From: CAVVSD01 sp963757125
Lineage (GTDB): Bacteria; Actinomycetota; Thermoleophilia; Solirubrobacterales; Solirubrobacteraceae
Direction: 5' to 3'
Assembly (NCBI GenBank): GCA_963757125.1
Contig: CAVWQP010000004.1
Location: 806,001-870,000, forward strand
Length of the DNA stretch: 64,000 bases
Below are positions 45,201 through 53,410 of this stretch, in pieces. The notes below the pieces were generated by a model that did not search any database, was not told the DNA's origin, and worked only from the letters and a program-made list of their open reading frames with translations. Within the stretch, counting starts at the first letter, position 1, and each line of letters opens with the position of its first letter. The position numbers and the translations under genes were made by a program.

Positions 45201-45858
45201 ATGCCGGGAGAGCTCGTCAGCGAGGTCCTCGACCACGACGGTGGGCGGCAGGTCACGGTGTACGTCCCGCCGTGCGCGCCCGAGGCGGTCGTCTTCGCCG
45301 CCGATGGCCAGGGCGTCTCGCGGTGGGGTGGGTCGCTCGAGGCGGCCGACGTTCCGTCCACGATGATCGTCGGCGTCCACGGGCACGCGGACGAGACGCT
45401 GCGCCTCGAGGAGTACTCACCGGTCTTCGACGCCGAGCGGTTCGCCGCCCACGAGAGGTTCTTCGTCGAGGACGTCCGCCGCTGGGCGCGGTCGCGGTTC
45501 GGGGTCGCGCTTCCCACCGAGCGCACTGCGGTGTTCGGGGCGTCGGCGGGTGGAGAGCTCGCGCTCGCCCTCGGACTCCGGCATCCGGACGTCTACGGGG
45601 CGATCCTGTCGGGCTCGCCGGGCGCCGGCTACAAGCCGACCGGTGCCATGCCGAGTCCGATCCCGCGTACGTACCTCGTCGCCGGCACGTCCGAGCCCTT
45701 CTTCCTCGACAACGCGACCCGGTGGGCGGTCGCCCTCGCGCGACGCGGGTGCGGACGTGGTGATGCGCGAGCGGGACGGGTCGCACGGCGACGCGCTGTG
45801 GCGGGCCGAGTTTCCGCTGATGGTGGGGTGGGCCTTCGGTCGGCGGTACGAGACGTGA
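45201..45858 (+). CDS. Enterochelin-esterase-like hydrolase, frame broken once
   Basis: ATG 45201. Alpha/beta hydrolase of the esterase D/Fes type: VVFAADGQGVSRWG, the nucleophile elbow in FGASAGGELALAL and LSGSPGAGYKP. After ARRG the frame is lost; removing one T at about 45750 gives ADVVMRERDGSHGDALWR, which carries the expected catalytic His, and a stop at 45858 (about 218 residues). Cytoplasmic; substrate may be a siderophore ester or small ester. Confidence 0.78.
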
Positions 45859-45944
45859 CCGACCCGGTTTGAGACATCGTTGTCTCGGATAGCGACAGGT
45901 GTGTGCGGGTGTCCTACGCCCCGACCAGACCTCGAGGAGATCCC

Positions 45945-46127
45945 ATGCCGAGTTCCACGATGCCGCCTGACGAGACCGTCGTTCCGCTGACCAGCCTCCC
46001 GACGGCCCATCCGACGGAGGAGTCCGTACCGGCCACCCCGGTCGTTGCTCCGGCGTCCCAGGACGACCCGGATCACGCGGAGGATGACGGGGAGCGGTCG
46101 GCGGGGGGCGACTCGCCGACCGGTTGA
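45945..46127 (+). CDS. Short LPTAHP-motif peptide (copy 1)
   Basis: 60 residues with a very good ribosome site (CGAGGAGATCCC before the ATG). It begins with a Ser/Met/Pro segment, then ETVVPLTSLPTAHPTEE, then an acidic unstructured tail (DDPDHAEDDGE). The core ETVVPLTSLPTAHP is nearly repeated in the 46-residue peptide at 48.9 kb. No signal peptide. A precursor peptide or a small regulatory protein are both possible; function unknown. Confidence 0.55.
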   Translation: MPSSTMPPDETVVPLTSLPTAHPTEESVPATPVVAPASQDDPDHAEDDGERSAGGDSPTG

Positions 46128-46191
46128 CCTGCTGGTGGCAGATGCAGATGCTCGCTCCATGAACAAGCGAGCGGACAGGCAGGGAATGATG

Positions 46192-46220
46192 GGCCCGTAC
46201 GGGTCGGGTACCCGTGGGCC
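46192..46220. terminator. Hairpin between convergent genes
   Basis: GGCCC-GT-ACGGGT-CGGGT-ACCCGT-GGGCC forms an 11-pair stem with a two-base bulge. It lies in the 170-base gap where the short peptide gene and the P-type ATPase gene converge, so it can stop transcripts from both sides. Nothing else is recognisable in that gap. Confidence 0.6.
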
Positions 46221-46297
46221 TGATCATCGCCATCGCGCTACGCCCGGGCGGCCTGCGGGGGCCGCGGGCTGCACCGCCGGCGGACTGACAGCGTCGA

Positions 46298-48427
46298 TCA
46301 GGATCGGCTCAGCAGCCGCAGGGCGTTGAGCGTGACCAGCAGCGACGTGCCCATGTCGGCGACCACGGCGAGCACGAGCGTGGTCAGCCCCAGCGGCGCG
46401 AGCACGACGAACACCGCCTTCACCGCCAGCGACGCGACGACGTTCTGGCGGATGATCCGCAGCGTGCGGCGACCCTGCCCGATCGCATCGGGCAACCGCT
46501 GCAGCTCGTCGGACATGAGCGCGACGTCGGCCGACTCGATGGCGACGTCGCTGCCCGCCGCGCCCATGGCGATGCCCACGTCGGAACCTGCGAGCGCGGG
46601 CGCGTCGTTGACCCCGTCGCCGACCATCGCCACGCTGCCGTCCCGCTGCAGCTCGTGCACCGCGTCGAGCTTCTCCGCCGGGAGCAGCCCGGCCCGCCAC
46701 TCCGTGACGCCGACGCGCTCCGCGACGGCGCGCGCGACGGCCTCGGTGTCGCCGGTCAGCATGACCACACGCCGCACGCCGTCGCGGCGCAGGGCGGCGA
46801 TCGCGTCCGCCGCCCCCGGGCGGGGCCCGTCCGCGAGACCGAAGACCGCCAGCACGCGCGTGCCCTCGCCGAGGACGACCGGCGTCTCGCCCCGCTCGGC
46901 CACGGTCTGCGCCTCGGGCGGCAGGGCTCCCGTGCGCTCGGCCGCCAAGCGAGGCCCGCCGGCCCACAGCTCCCGGCCGTCGACGGTCGCCTCGGCGCCT
47001 CGCCCCGGGAGGGCGACGAAGCCGTGGGCGGCCGGGACGTCGAGCCCGCGCTCGTGCGCGGTGCGCAGCAGCGTCCGGCCGAGCGGGTGCTCGGAGCCGC
47101 GCTCGACCGCCGCGGCGAGCGACAGCACGCCGTCCTGCTCGGCCGCCGGCGCGACCTCGACGCTCGCCAGCTGCGGCGTGCCCTCGGTGAGCGTGCCGGT
47201 CTTGTCCACCGCGACCGTGTCGATGCGGCCCAGTGCCTCGAGCGCCTCGCCGCCCTTGACCAGCACGCCGGCCCGGGCGGCGCCGCCGACGGCGGACACG
47301 ACCGCCACCGGGACGGAGATCACGAGCGCACAGGGGCACGCGACGATGAGCAGCGCGAGCGCCCGGTACAGCCACGTGTCGAGGTCCCCGCCCAGCAGCA
47401 CGGGGACGACCGCGAGCAGCAACGCCGCCGCGAACACGAGCGGCGTGTAGATCCGCGCGAAGCGGTCGATGAACCGCTCGCTGGGCGCGCGGCTCGCCTG
47501 CGCCGCGGCGGTGAGCCGCGCGACGCGCGCGAGCGTGGTGTCGGCCGCCGCCGCCGTCGTGCGGACCGTGAGCGCGCCGAACGCGTTGAGCGTCCCGGCG
47601 AAGACGGCGTCGCCCGCCGTCTTGTCCACCGGCACCGACTCCCCGGTCAGGGCGGACTCGTCGAGGCTCGATGCGCCCTCGACGATGACCCCGTCCAGCG
47701 GCACCCGCTCGCCGGGCCGCACCCGCAGCGCGCTCCCCGGCGCGATGGAGGCAACCGCGACGGTGCGCTCGACCCCGTCGACGACCACCTGCGCCTCCTC
47801 GGGGGCGAGCTCGGTGAGCGCCTCGACCGACCGGCGGCTGCGGTCGAGCGCCAGGGCCTCGAGCGTCGTCCCGACCGCGAAGAGGACCAGCACCCAGGCG
47901 CCTTCGGCGTAGTCGCCGATCCCGACGGCGCCGATCGCCGCGAGCGCCATGAGGACGTTCATGTCCAGGGTGCGCCGGCGCAGCGCGGTCAGCGCCGCGC
48001 GGGCGACGGGCCAGCCGCCCGCGACCATCGAGAGCAGGTACAGCGGCTCGGCGACGGCGCGCGGCGCGCCCGCGAGCGACGCGACCACGGCGACGAGCAA
48101 TGCCGCGACAGCGATCGACGTCGACAGGGCGCGCGGGGTCCGGCGCCAGAAGGGGACGTCGCCGTCGGTCGCGCGCTGCCCGGCCGGTCGTGCGCTGTAG
48201 CCGGCGCTGCGGACGGCCGCCGTGACCCGCTCGGCGTCGATCTCCCCGTCGACGAGCATCGTCGCCGTCCCGAACGACACGTCGGCGGCGCGGACGCCGT
48301 CCAGCGCCGCGACCGCCTTCTCGACCGTCCGCGCGCACCCCGCGCAGTCCATGCCGTCGACGCGGAAGCGCTGCCCGCTGCTCACCGTCGGCTCGGGCGC
48401 CATCGGCAGCATCGGCAGCTCGGTCAC
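46298..48427 (-). CDS. Heavy-metal-exporting P1B-type ATPase
   Basis: 709 residues from GTG 48427, which overlaps the ArsR stop (GTGA). One N-terminal metal-binding domain (GMDCAGC, C28 and C31), about eight membrane helices, the channel motif CPC (364-366, ACPCALVIS), the phosphorylation site DKTGT (408-412), TGES, HP in EHPLGRT, and GDGVNDAPAL. The last helix has DMGTSLLVTLNALRL, the Asp/Gly arrangement of Zn/Cd/Pb exporters (ZntA/CadA type). It pumps divalent soft metals out of the cell, under control of the coupled CadC-like repressor. Confidence 0.94.
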   Translation of the reverse strand: MTELPMLPMAPEPTVSSGQRFRVDGMDCAGCARTVEKAVAALDGVRAADVSFGTATMLVDGEIDAERVTAAVRSAGYSARPAGQRATDGDVPFWRRTPRALSTSIAVAALLVAVVASLAGAPRAVAEPLYLLSMVAGGWPVARAALTALRRRTLDMNVLMALAAIGAVGIGDYAEGAWVLVLFAVGTTLEALALDRSRRSVEALTELAPEEAQVVVDGVERTVAVASIAPGSALRVRPGERVPLDGVIVEGASSLDESALTGESVPVDKTAGDAVFAGTLNAFGALTVRTTAAAADTTLARVARLTAAAQASRAPSERFIDRFARIYTPLVFAAALLLAVVPVLLGGDLDTWLYRALALLIVACPCALVISVPVAVVSAVGGAARAGVLVKGGEALEALGRIDTVAVDKTGTLTEGTPQLASVEVAPAAEQDGVLSLAAAVERGSEHPLGRTLLRTAHERGLDVPAAHGFVALPGRGAEATVDGRELWAGGPRLAAERTGALPPEAQTVAERGETPVVLGEGTRVLAVFGLADGPRPGAADAIAALRRDGVRRVVMLTGDTEAVARAVAERVGVTEWRAGLLPAEKLDAVHELQRDGSVAMVGDGVNDAPALAGSDVGIAMGAAGSDVAIESADVALMSDELQRLPDAIGQGRRTLRIIRQNVVASLAVKAVFVVLAPLGLTTLVLAVVADMGTSLLVTLNALRLLSRS

Positions 48428-48774
48428 GACGCGGGCACCTGTGCGAGGACGACGTCGAGCAGCGCGCGGCCGGGCTCGGTCAGCGCGTACATGACCATCT
48501 TGCCGTCGCGCCGGGAGGAGACGAGCCCCGCGGTACGCAGGACGCGAACGTGGTGGGACACGAGGTTCTCCGCCCGCTCGACGATCCAGGACAGATCGCA
48601 GACGCACAGCTCGCTCGCGTCGCGCAGCGCCGCGGCGATCGTGAGGCGCGTGGGGTCGCCCAGCGCCTTGGCCTGGCCGGCCGCCGCCGTCGCCGCGGCG
48701 AGCGGCAGGCGCTTGGCGCGCAGCTCCTCCGCCAGCGGCAGGTCGAGGCAGAGGAGATCGCAGGCGTCGCTCAT
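48424..48774 (-). CDS. ArsR-family metal repressor, CadC-like
   Basis: 116 residues. Winged helix with ALGDPTRLTIAAAL, SWIVERAENLVSHHVRVLRTAGLV and a wing SRRDGKMVMYALT. Metal-sensing cysteines match the CadC pattern: C5 and C9 at the N-terminus (ACDLLC) and C57 and C59 in the recognition helix (ELCVCD), predicting a four-thiolate Cd/Pb/Zn site that releases DNA on binding. The ATG lies one base from an inverted repeat, so the transcript is probably leaderless and self-repressed. Confidence 0.93.
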   Translation of the reverse strand: MSDACDLLCLDLPLAEELRAKRLPLAAATAAAGQAKALGDPTRLTIAAALRDASELCVCDLSWIVERAENLVSHHVRVLRTAGLVSSRRDGKMVMYALTEPGRALLDVVLAQVPAS

Positions 48775-48775
48775 G

Positions 48776-48797
48776 TCAACACTCTAACGAGCGTTGA
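48776..48797. promoter_or_regulatory. Inverted repeat, probable ArsR/CadC operator
   Basis: TCAACACTC-TAAC-GAGCGTTGA is a 9-4-9 inverted repeat with one mismatch (T to C), directly upstream of the repressor start and between it and the divergent peptide gene. ArsR-family dimers bind such elements across promoters. It could control both directions. Confidence 0.72.
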
Positions 48798-48887
48798 GAT
48801 GACGCGTCGGAGTAGTGCCTCCCGCACCCCGGACCGGTGGGTGGCGCAACTGTGGAGCCGCACGGGGCGCGAGACGATGCTCGTGTC

Positions 48888-49028
48888 ATGAACGCCCTGC
48901 TGCTCGAAGCCACCGTGGTCTCCCTCACCACCCTCCCGACGGCGCATCCCTCGGCCGAGGCCGATCCGTCGAAGACGGTGGCGCCGCGCTTCACGGTCGC
49001 GGACTCCGCCCGCCGCGTCCGTCCCTAG
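48888..49028 (+). CDS. Short LPTAHP-motif peptide (copy 2)
   Basis: 46 residues beginning MNALLLEATVVSLTTLPTAHP, then a short Ser/Asp region and a basic end (ADSARRVRP). The core TVV-x-LT-x-LPTAHP matches the peptide at 45.9 kb in eleven of thirteen places. No clear ribosome site is seen; an in-frame ATG 17 codons earlier (48837) is possible. It is divergent from the CadC-like repressor across the operator and converges on an SDR gene with six bases between. Confidence 0.5.
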   Translation: MNALLLEATVVSLTTLPTAHPSAEADPSKTVAPRFTVADSARRVRP

Positions 49029-49034
49029 CCCGCG

Positions 49035-49823
49035 CTACTCCAGCAGCGCGAGCATCCCGACGTTCACCGCGGACTGGCCGCCGTCGGCGACGATGGTGCT
49101 CCCCGTGACGAACGAGGCGTCGTCGGAGGCCAGGAAGAGGTTGACCTTCGCGAGCTCGCTCGGGTCGGCGAACCGTCGCAGCGGCGTCCCCGTGTTCATG
49201 ATCTCCAGCGCGCGCGCCTCGTCGACCCCGCGGTCCTTGGCGACCATGTCGATCGCCTCCTGCAGCATCCGCGTCCTGGTCCCGCCGGGGCACACCGCGT
49301 TCACCCGCACGCCCTGCGGGCCGTAGTCGACCGCGACGGATCGGACGAACCCCAGCAGGGCGGTCTTCGCGGTCGTGTACGTCACGAGCGCGCCGGCGGC
49401 CGTGAGACCGGCGACGGACGAGGTGAGGACGATCGAGCCGCCGCCGCGCTCGATGAGCGCGGGGAGCGTCTCGCGGGTCGTCACGACCGCGGTCGTGAGG
49501 TTCAGGCGCATGTGCGCCTCGAACGTCTCGGCCGGCACGTCCAGCAGCGTCCCGAAGCCCTCGCCGCCCGCGCACGTGATGACCACGTCCAGGCCGCCGC
49601 CCAGGTCCTTCGCGGCGGCGAGCGCACGCCCGACGTCGCCCGCGTCGGCCGCGTCGCCGACGACGGCGACGCCGCCGATCTCCCCGGCCACCGCCTCCAG
49701 CGGCTCCTGCTCCGGCCCGAGGAGGACGGCCTGGCCGCCCTCCGCCGCGAAGCCGCGTGCGGTGGCCTCGCCGATGCCCGTGCCGCCGCCCGTGATGATC
49801 CCGATCTTCCCGTCGAAGCGCAT
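49035..49823 (-). CDS. Short-chain dehydrogenase/reductase
   Basis: 262 residues of classical SDR type: cofactor loop TGGGTGIGEA (residues 11-20), VITCAGG (the usual NNAG replaced), SSVAGLTA with the catalytic Ser, and the active YTTAK. C-terminal VTGSTIVADGGQSAV. NAD(P)-dependent oxidation of an alcohol or keto group; substrate unknown. It follows the LysR gene by 14 bases on the same strand. Confidence 0.9.
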   Translation of the reverse strand: MRFDGKIGIITGGGTGIGEATARGFAAEGGQAVLLGPEQEPLEAVAGEIGGVAVVGDAADAGDVGRALAAAKDLGGGLDVVITCAGGEGFGTLLDVPAETFEAHMRLNLTTAVVTTRETLPALIERGGGSIVLTSSVAGLTAAGALVTYTTAKTALLGFVRSVAVDYGPQGVRVNAVCPGGTRTRMLQEAIDMVAKDRGVDEARALEIMNTGTPLRRFADPSELAKVNLFLASDDASFVTGSTIVADGGQSAVNVGMLALLE

Positions 49824-49837
49824 GGCGCGCGACCGTA

Positions 49838-50731
49838 CTAGGGAGCGTGGGCCCAGGCGGGCGCGCCGAACGCGCGTACGTGCGACAGGAACGCCTCGAC
49901 CGCCGGCGGGCGCTCGCCGGCGCGGTAGGCGAGCGACAGCACGAACGGGGGGACGTCGAGGAGCGGGACCGTCGCCAGAGGCGACGGCACCGGGAACCGC
50001 AGCCCCGCGGGCGAGACCGCGATCGCCCGGCCCGTGGCGAGCAGGGCCGTCGTCTCGCCGACCGTCGTCGGCGCGTCGTCGACGACGACAGGGCCATGAC
50101 CGCGGATCGCGGTGAGGTGGAAGAGCTCCACGAACTCGTCCGGGACCGAGGGGTGCTGCGCGGGCATCGGCTCCTCGGCGATCTGCGCGAAGCGGAGCGT
50201 GCCCTCGCGTGCGAGGCCCGAGTTCCACGCGCAGTGCACGACCGGCGGGATGCTGGCGATCGGCTCGAGCGTCACCGCCGCGTCGCGGTAGTGCGGGAAC
50301 ACGAAGCCGACGTCGACGTCCCCGTCGCGGATCGCGCTGAGCTCCGTGGCGAACGAGACGACGCGGACGACCACCTCGATCTGCGGGAACGCCGCGTGGA
50401 ACCCGGTGACGAGATCGTCGAGGGGCGCGCCGGGCTCGACGCCGATCACCAGGCGGCGGCTCCCGTCGACGCGCACGTCGGCGACGGCATCGTCGACGGC
50501 GGCGACCGCGCGGGCGGCCATGGTCGCGAAGCGCCTGCCCGCCGCCGTGGGCGTCACGCCCTGCCTGCCCCGATCCAGCAGGTCCACGCCGAGATCGCGC
50601 TCGAGCGCGTGGATGGCCTGCGACAGGGCCGGCTGCGCCATGTGCAGGCGGCGCGCCGCCGCCGTGATCTGCCTCTCCTCGGCGACGACCACGAAGTAGC
50701 GCAGCTGCTGCAGGCTGACAGCCACGGTCAA
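49838..50731 (-). CDS. LysR-family transcriptional regulator
   Basis: 297 residues from TTG 50731 (GTG at 50725 is an alternative). HTH at about 5-64: QLRYFVVVAEERQITAAARRLH, MAQPALSQAIHALERDLGVDLLDR. The ligand-binding domain has two subdomains of the usual PBP-type fold (RRLVIGVEPGAP to LATVPLLDVPPF). It probably regulates itself, the downstream SDR and the divergent secreted protein through the palindromes between them. Confidence 0.92.
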   Translation of the reverse strand: MTVAVSLQQLRYFVVVAEERQITAAARRLHMAQPALSQAIHALERDLGVDLLDRGRQGVTPTAAGRRFATMAARAVAAVDDAVADVRVDGSRRLVIGVEPGAPLDDLVTGFHAAFPQIEVVVRVVSFATELSAIRDGDVDVGFVFPHYRDAAVTLEPIASIPPVVHCAWNSGLAREGTLRFAQIAEEPMPAQHPSVPDEFVELFHLTAIRGHGPVVVDDAPTTVGETTALLATGRAIAVSPAGLRFPVPSPLATVPLLDVPPFVLSLAYRAGERPPAVEAFLSHVRAFGAPAWAHAP

Positions 50732-50744
50732 CGACTACCAGAGC

Positions 50745-50814
50745 CGGCGTCGCGCCGCTCCCATACGCGCGGCGTATGGCGACGTAGGCAAGACGTATTG
50801 GCGGCGCGACGCCG
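50745..50814. promoter_or_regulatory. Nested inverted repeats in the LysR intergenic region
   Basis: Inner element: CCATACGC-GCG-GCGTATGG (50761-50779), a perfect 8-3-8 palindrome holding ATAC-N7-GTAT, similar to LysR boxes. A further half-site GACGTATTG is at 50792-50800. Outer element: CGGCGTCGCGCCGC (50745-50758) and its exact complement at 50801-50814. The set fills the gap between lysR and the divergent secreted-protein gene. Confidence 0.7.
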
Positions 50815-50834
50815 CGCGTGTCTACGGTCGTTGC

Positions 50835-51554
50835 ATGGCCGCCCTCCCCCCGCTGCGCCGGCTGGTCGTGCTGTCGCTGATCGCCCTGTCGGCCGCGCTG
50901 GTCGCGCCGATGGGCGCGACGGCGACGGTCCCGTTCGTCTTCCCGCCCGGGTCGCACCCGCTGGGCAAGAGCTACGGCGAGTGGTCCGCAGCCTGGTGGA
51001 AGCAGGCCTACGCCTCGCCGGTCACGCCCGGGTCGCCGTTCGCGACCGGCGCCGTGAACTGCGCGCAGCTCGGCCAGGACGGCGTGGTCTTCCTCGTCGG
51101 CACGACCCCGGCCTCGGGGCCCGTCGCGGCGCGCAGCTGCGACGTCCCGGCGGGCAAGGCATTGCTCATCCCGCTCATCGACGCGGAGTGCAGCCTCGCG
51201 ATCGACAAGGCCGTCACGTACCCCGCGCGGCTGCGGTGCGCCCGCGATCTCATGGACGCCGTCGACCGGCGCTCGCTGCTCCTGCACGTCGGCTTGCACG
51301 GCGTGGGGCCCGGGATCACCGTCCCGTCCGTCCTGCTGTCGCTCTTCCGCGTCGACTCGCCGCCGTTCACGTGGACGTCGGTCGCCGGCAACGCGTTCGG
51401 CGTGCCCGTCCTCGCGAACAATCCCGCGGCGGCCAACGGGTTCTTCGTCATGCTGGCCGGGCTGCCGCGCGGTCGATGGGACGTGTCCTTCGGCGGCGCC
51501 GCTCCGGCGCTCGAGTTCTCCACGCAGGCGAATTACACGTTGACGGTGCGCTGA
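50835..51554 (+). CDS. Secreted protein of unknown function
   Basis: 239 residues. Signal peptide about 1-31 (RLVVLSLIALSAALVAPMGATA). Mature part begins VPFVFPPGSHPLGKSYGEWSAAWWKQAY, a pattern seen in secreted hypothetical proteins (GxxYxEWSAxWWxW). It has four cysteines, in VNCAQ, RSCDVPAGKALLIPLIDAECS and RLRCARD, likely two disulfides. No catalytic motif recognised. Transcribed away from lysR through the shared palindromes. Confidence 0.8.
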   Translation: MAALPPLRRLVVLSLIALSAALVAPMGATATVPFVFPPGSHPLGKSYGEWSAAWWKQAYASPVTPGSPFATGAVNCAQLGQDGVVFLVGTTPASGPVAARSCDVPAGKALLIPLIDAECSLAIDKAVTYPARLRCARDLMDAVDRRSLLLHVGLHGVGPGITVPSVLLSLFRVDSPPFTWTSVAGNAFGVPVLANNPAAANGFFVMLAGLPRGRWDVSFGGAAPALEFSTQANYTLTVR

Positions 51555-51618
51555 GCAAACGTCGGAGGGTGGACGAACGTTCTGGACGCGGGTCCCCCAA
51601 AACGGGGAGGATGCCCGG

Positions 51619-52449
51619 ATGAGACGACTGATCCCCATCATCGTGCTCGTCCTTGCCTGCGTCGTTCCCACGGCTGCGCAGGCGAATCATTCGGACTCGC
51701 CGCCGCACCTGTCCTGCGGCGAGATCGATGGGACGTTCTCCGACTTTCCCTCCGGTCCTCAGACCGTGACATTGCACACCGCCGTCGACGGCGTGCCGCG
51801 ACCCGACCAGAACATCACGGCCAACGGCCCCGACTTCACGACGAGCACCGGCTACTGGAACCCGGACGCCGGATCGCACGTGGTGCAGGGCTGGTTCACG
51901 TGGACGACGTCGGAGGGTGAGACGGGCCGCGGTCCGCTCCAGACGACGACGATCACGAACTGCCCGCCGCAGGGCCCGCCTGTGACGATCGTGCAGCAGA
52001 CGACGAACAGCACCACCCAGCCGGGCACCAACAATTCGGGGACCGCGCCGACCGCGCCGAGCAACTCGAGCGGCAACGCACCGAGCACGTCCGGCGGCGT
52101 GGCCGGTGAGGACCTCTCGCAGTTCGTCTGCACCTCGCACCGCACGTACAGGTTCCTCACGCGCACGAAGCTCGAGGGCCAGGCCGTCGTCGGCATCGAC
52201 AAGGTGCTCGTCCGCGGCGTCGAGCGCTACGGCTCGTTCAAGAAGGTCACCGTCCGCGGCAAGGCCCGCTGGCAGGTCACGGCCGACTACAACGACCTGA
52301 CCGTCCCACGCGGACAGCTGCGGACGATCACGACGTTCCTGAAGCTGGCCGACGGCCGCAAGGTCCGCACGGTGCAGTTCCTGCGCCTGTGCCTGGATCG
52401 CGACGGCAACCCGAACGACACCCCGACCCAGGACCGCGCGAACAAGTAG
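51619..52449 (+). CDS. Secreted Thr/Ser-rich protein with C-terminal domain
   Basis: 276 residues. Signal peptide about 1-23 (IPIIVLVLACVVPTAAQA). N-terminal beta-rich region with LSCGEIDGTF and FTWTTSEGETG, a Ser/Thr/Asn-rich linker (TTNSTTQPGTNNSGTAPT) and a compact C-terminal part (VCTSHRTYRFLTRTKLEGQ to VQFLRLCLDRDG). Four cysteines. Unknown function; likely surface exposed. Followed by a strong terminator. Confidence 0.75.
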   Translation: MRRLIPIIVLVLACVVPTAAQANHSDSPPHLSCGEIDGTFSDFPSGPQTVTLHTAVDGVPRPDQNITANGPDFTTSTGYWNPDAGSHVVQGWFTWTTSEGETGRGPLQTTTITNCPPQGPPVTIVQQTTNSTTQPGTNNSGTAPTAPSNSSGNAPSTSGGVAGEDLSQFVCTSHRTYRFLTRTKLEGQAVVGIDKVLVRGVERYGSFKKVTVRGKARWQVTADYNDLTVPRGQLRTITTFLKLADGRKVRTVQFLRLCLDRDGNPNDTPTQDRANK

Positions 52450-52478
52450 GAACGCGTCCCGGATTCCGAAGTGGTGCG

Positions 52479-52505
52479 AAGGCCCCCGGGTTCTCCGGGG
52501 GCCTT
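52479..52505 (+). terminator. Strong intrinsic-type terminator
   Basis: AAGGCCCCCGG and CCGGGGGCCTT are perfect 11-base arms around GTTCT, followed by CGTCGTTCTG. It lies 30 bases after the secreted-protein stop and 26 bases before the next gene, separating the two units. Confidence 0.85.
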
Positions 52506-52530
52506 CGTCGTTCTGTACGGTCTCCGCTCC

Positions 52531-53388
52531 ATGGGGCGAATCGGCCGGGGCTGGGCACTGACGAAGCAGAGCTGGGCCGTCGTCCGAGGCGACCGGTCGC
52601 TGCTCGTCTTCCCGGTCGTGTCCGCGGTGTGCGCGCTGATCGTCGCCGCCGTGTTCTTCGGCGTCGGAGCCGGCCTCGGCGCGGCCGCCGACGCGATCTG
52701 GCCGGCGGTGCCGTTCATCGTCGTCGGCGTCTACCTGCTCATCGTCATCGGCCAGTTCTGCGCGGTGGCGCTCGCCGCCTGCGCGACGCGCGCGCTCGAC
52801 GGCGAGGACACGACGTTCGGCGAGGGCGTCGCCGCCGCCCGCTCGCGGATGGGCATCATCCTCGGTTGGTCCGCGGTCGTGCTCGTGGTCGGCGCCGCCA
52901 TCACCGCGCTCCAGGCGCTGCTGCGCGACGCGGCGGGCAACGTCGTCGGCTCGATCATCGGCGGCCTGGCGAACTTCGCCTGGACGGTCGCGACGTTCTT
53001 CGTCATCCCGGTCATCGCGCTCGAGGGCCTCGGCCCCAAGGACGCGATCAAGCGGTCGACCGGGATCATCAAGGAGCGGTGGGGTGAGAGCGTCGTCGGC
53101 AGCGCGACGATCGGCGGGGCGATCTTCCTCGTCGGCATCCTCCCCGGCATCCTGCTCGTCGTCGCCGGGGCCGCCCTGACCGGCAGCACCGCGGCGATCG
53201 GCGCCGTCGTCATCGCGATCGGCGTCGTCGTGATCGTGATCGCCGCGCTGCTGCAGACCACGCTCAACGCGGTCTTCCGGGTCGCGCTGTTCCGCTTCGC
53301 CACCCAGGGCGACGTGTCCGGTCGTTTCTCGCAGGACCAGCTCGCCGGGGCGTTCCGCCCCAAGGGCGGCCGCCGCTCCGCCGTTTAG
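52531..53388 (+). CDS. DUF6159-like multipass membrane protein
   Basis: 285 residues with six hydrophobic helices, starting MGRIGRGWALTKQSWAVVRGDRSL. The pair of positively charged segments (GWALTKQSW, then EGLGPKDAIKRSTGIIKERWGES) and the end FRVALFRFATQGDVSGRFSQDQL are characteristic of a conserved actinobacterial membrane family of unknown role, which I match to DUF6159 by memory. Possible glycerophosphodiester or membrane-shaping function is not shown. Confidence 0.82.
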   Translation: MGRIGRGWALTKQSWAVVRGDRSLLVFPVVSAVCALIVAAVFFGVGAGLGAAADAIWPAVPFIVVGVYLLIVIGQFCAVALAACATRALDGEDTTFGEGVAAARSRMGIILGWSAVVLVVGAAITALQALLRDAAGNVVGSIIGGLANFAWTVATFFVIPVIALEGLGPKDAIKRSTGIIKERWGESVVGSATIGGAIFLVGILPGILLVVAGAALTGSTAAIGAVVIAIGVVVIVIAALLQTTLNAVFRVALFRFATQGDVSGRFSQDQLAGAFRPKGGRRSAV

Positions 53389-53410
53389 CGGGGCGTGCGA
53401 TGGTTCGGCG

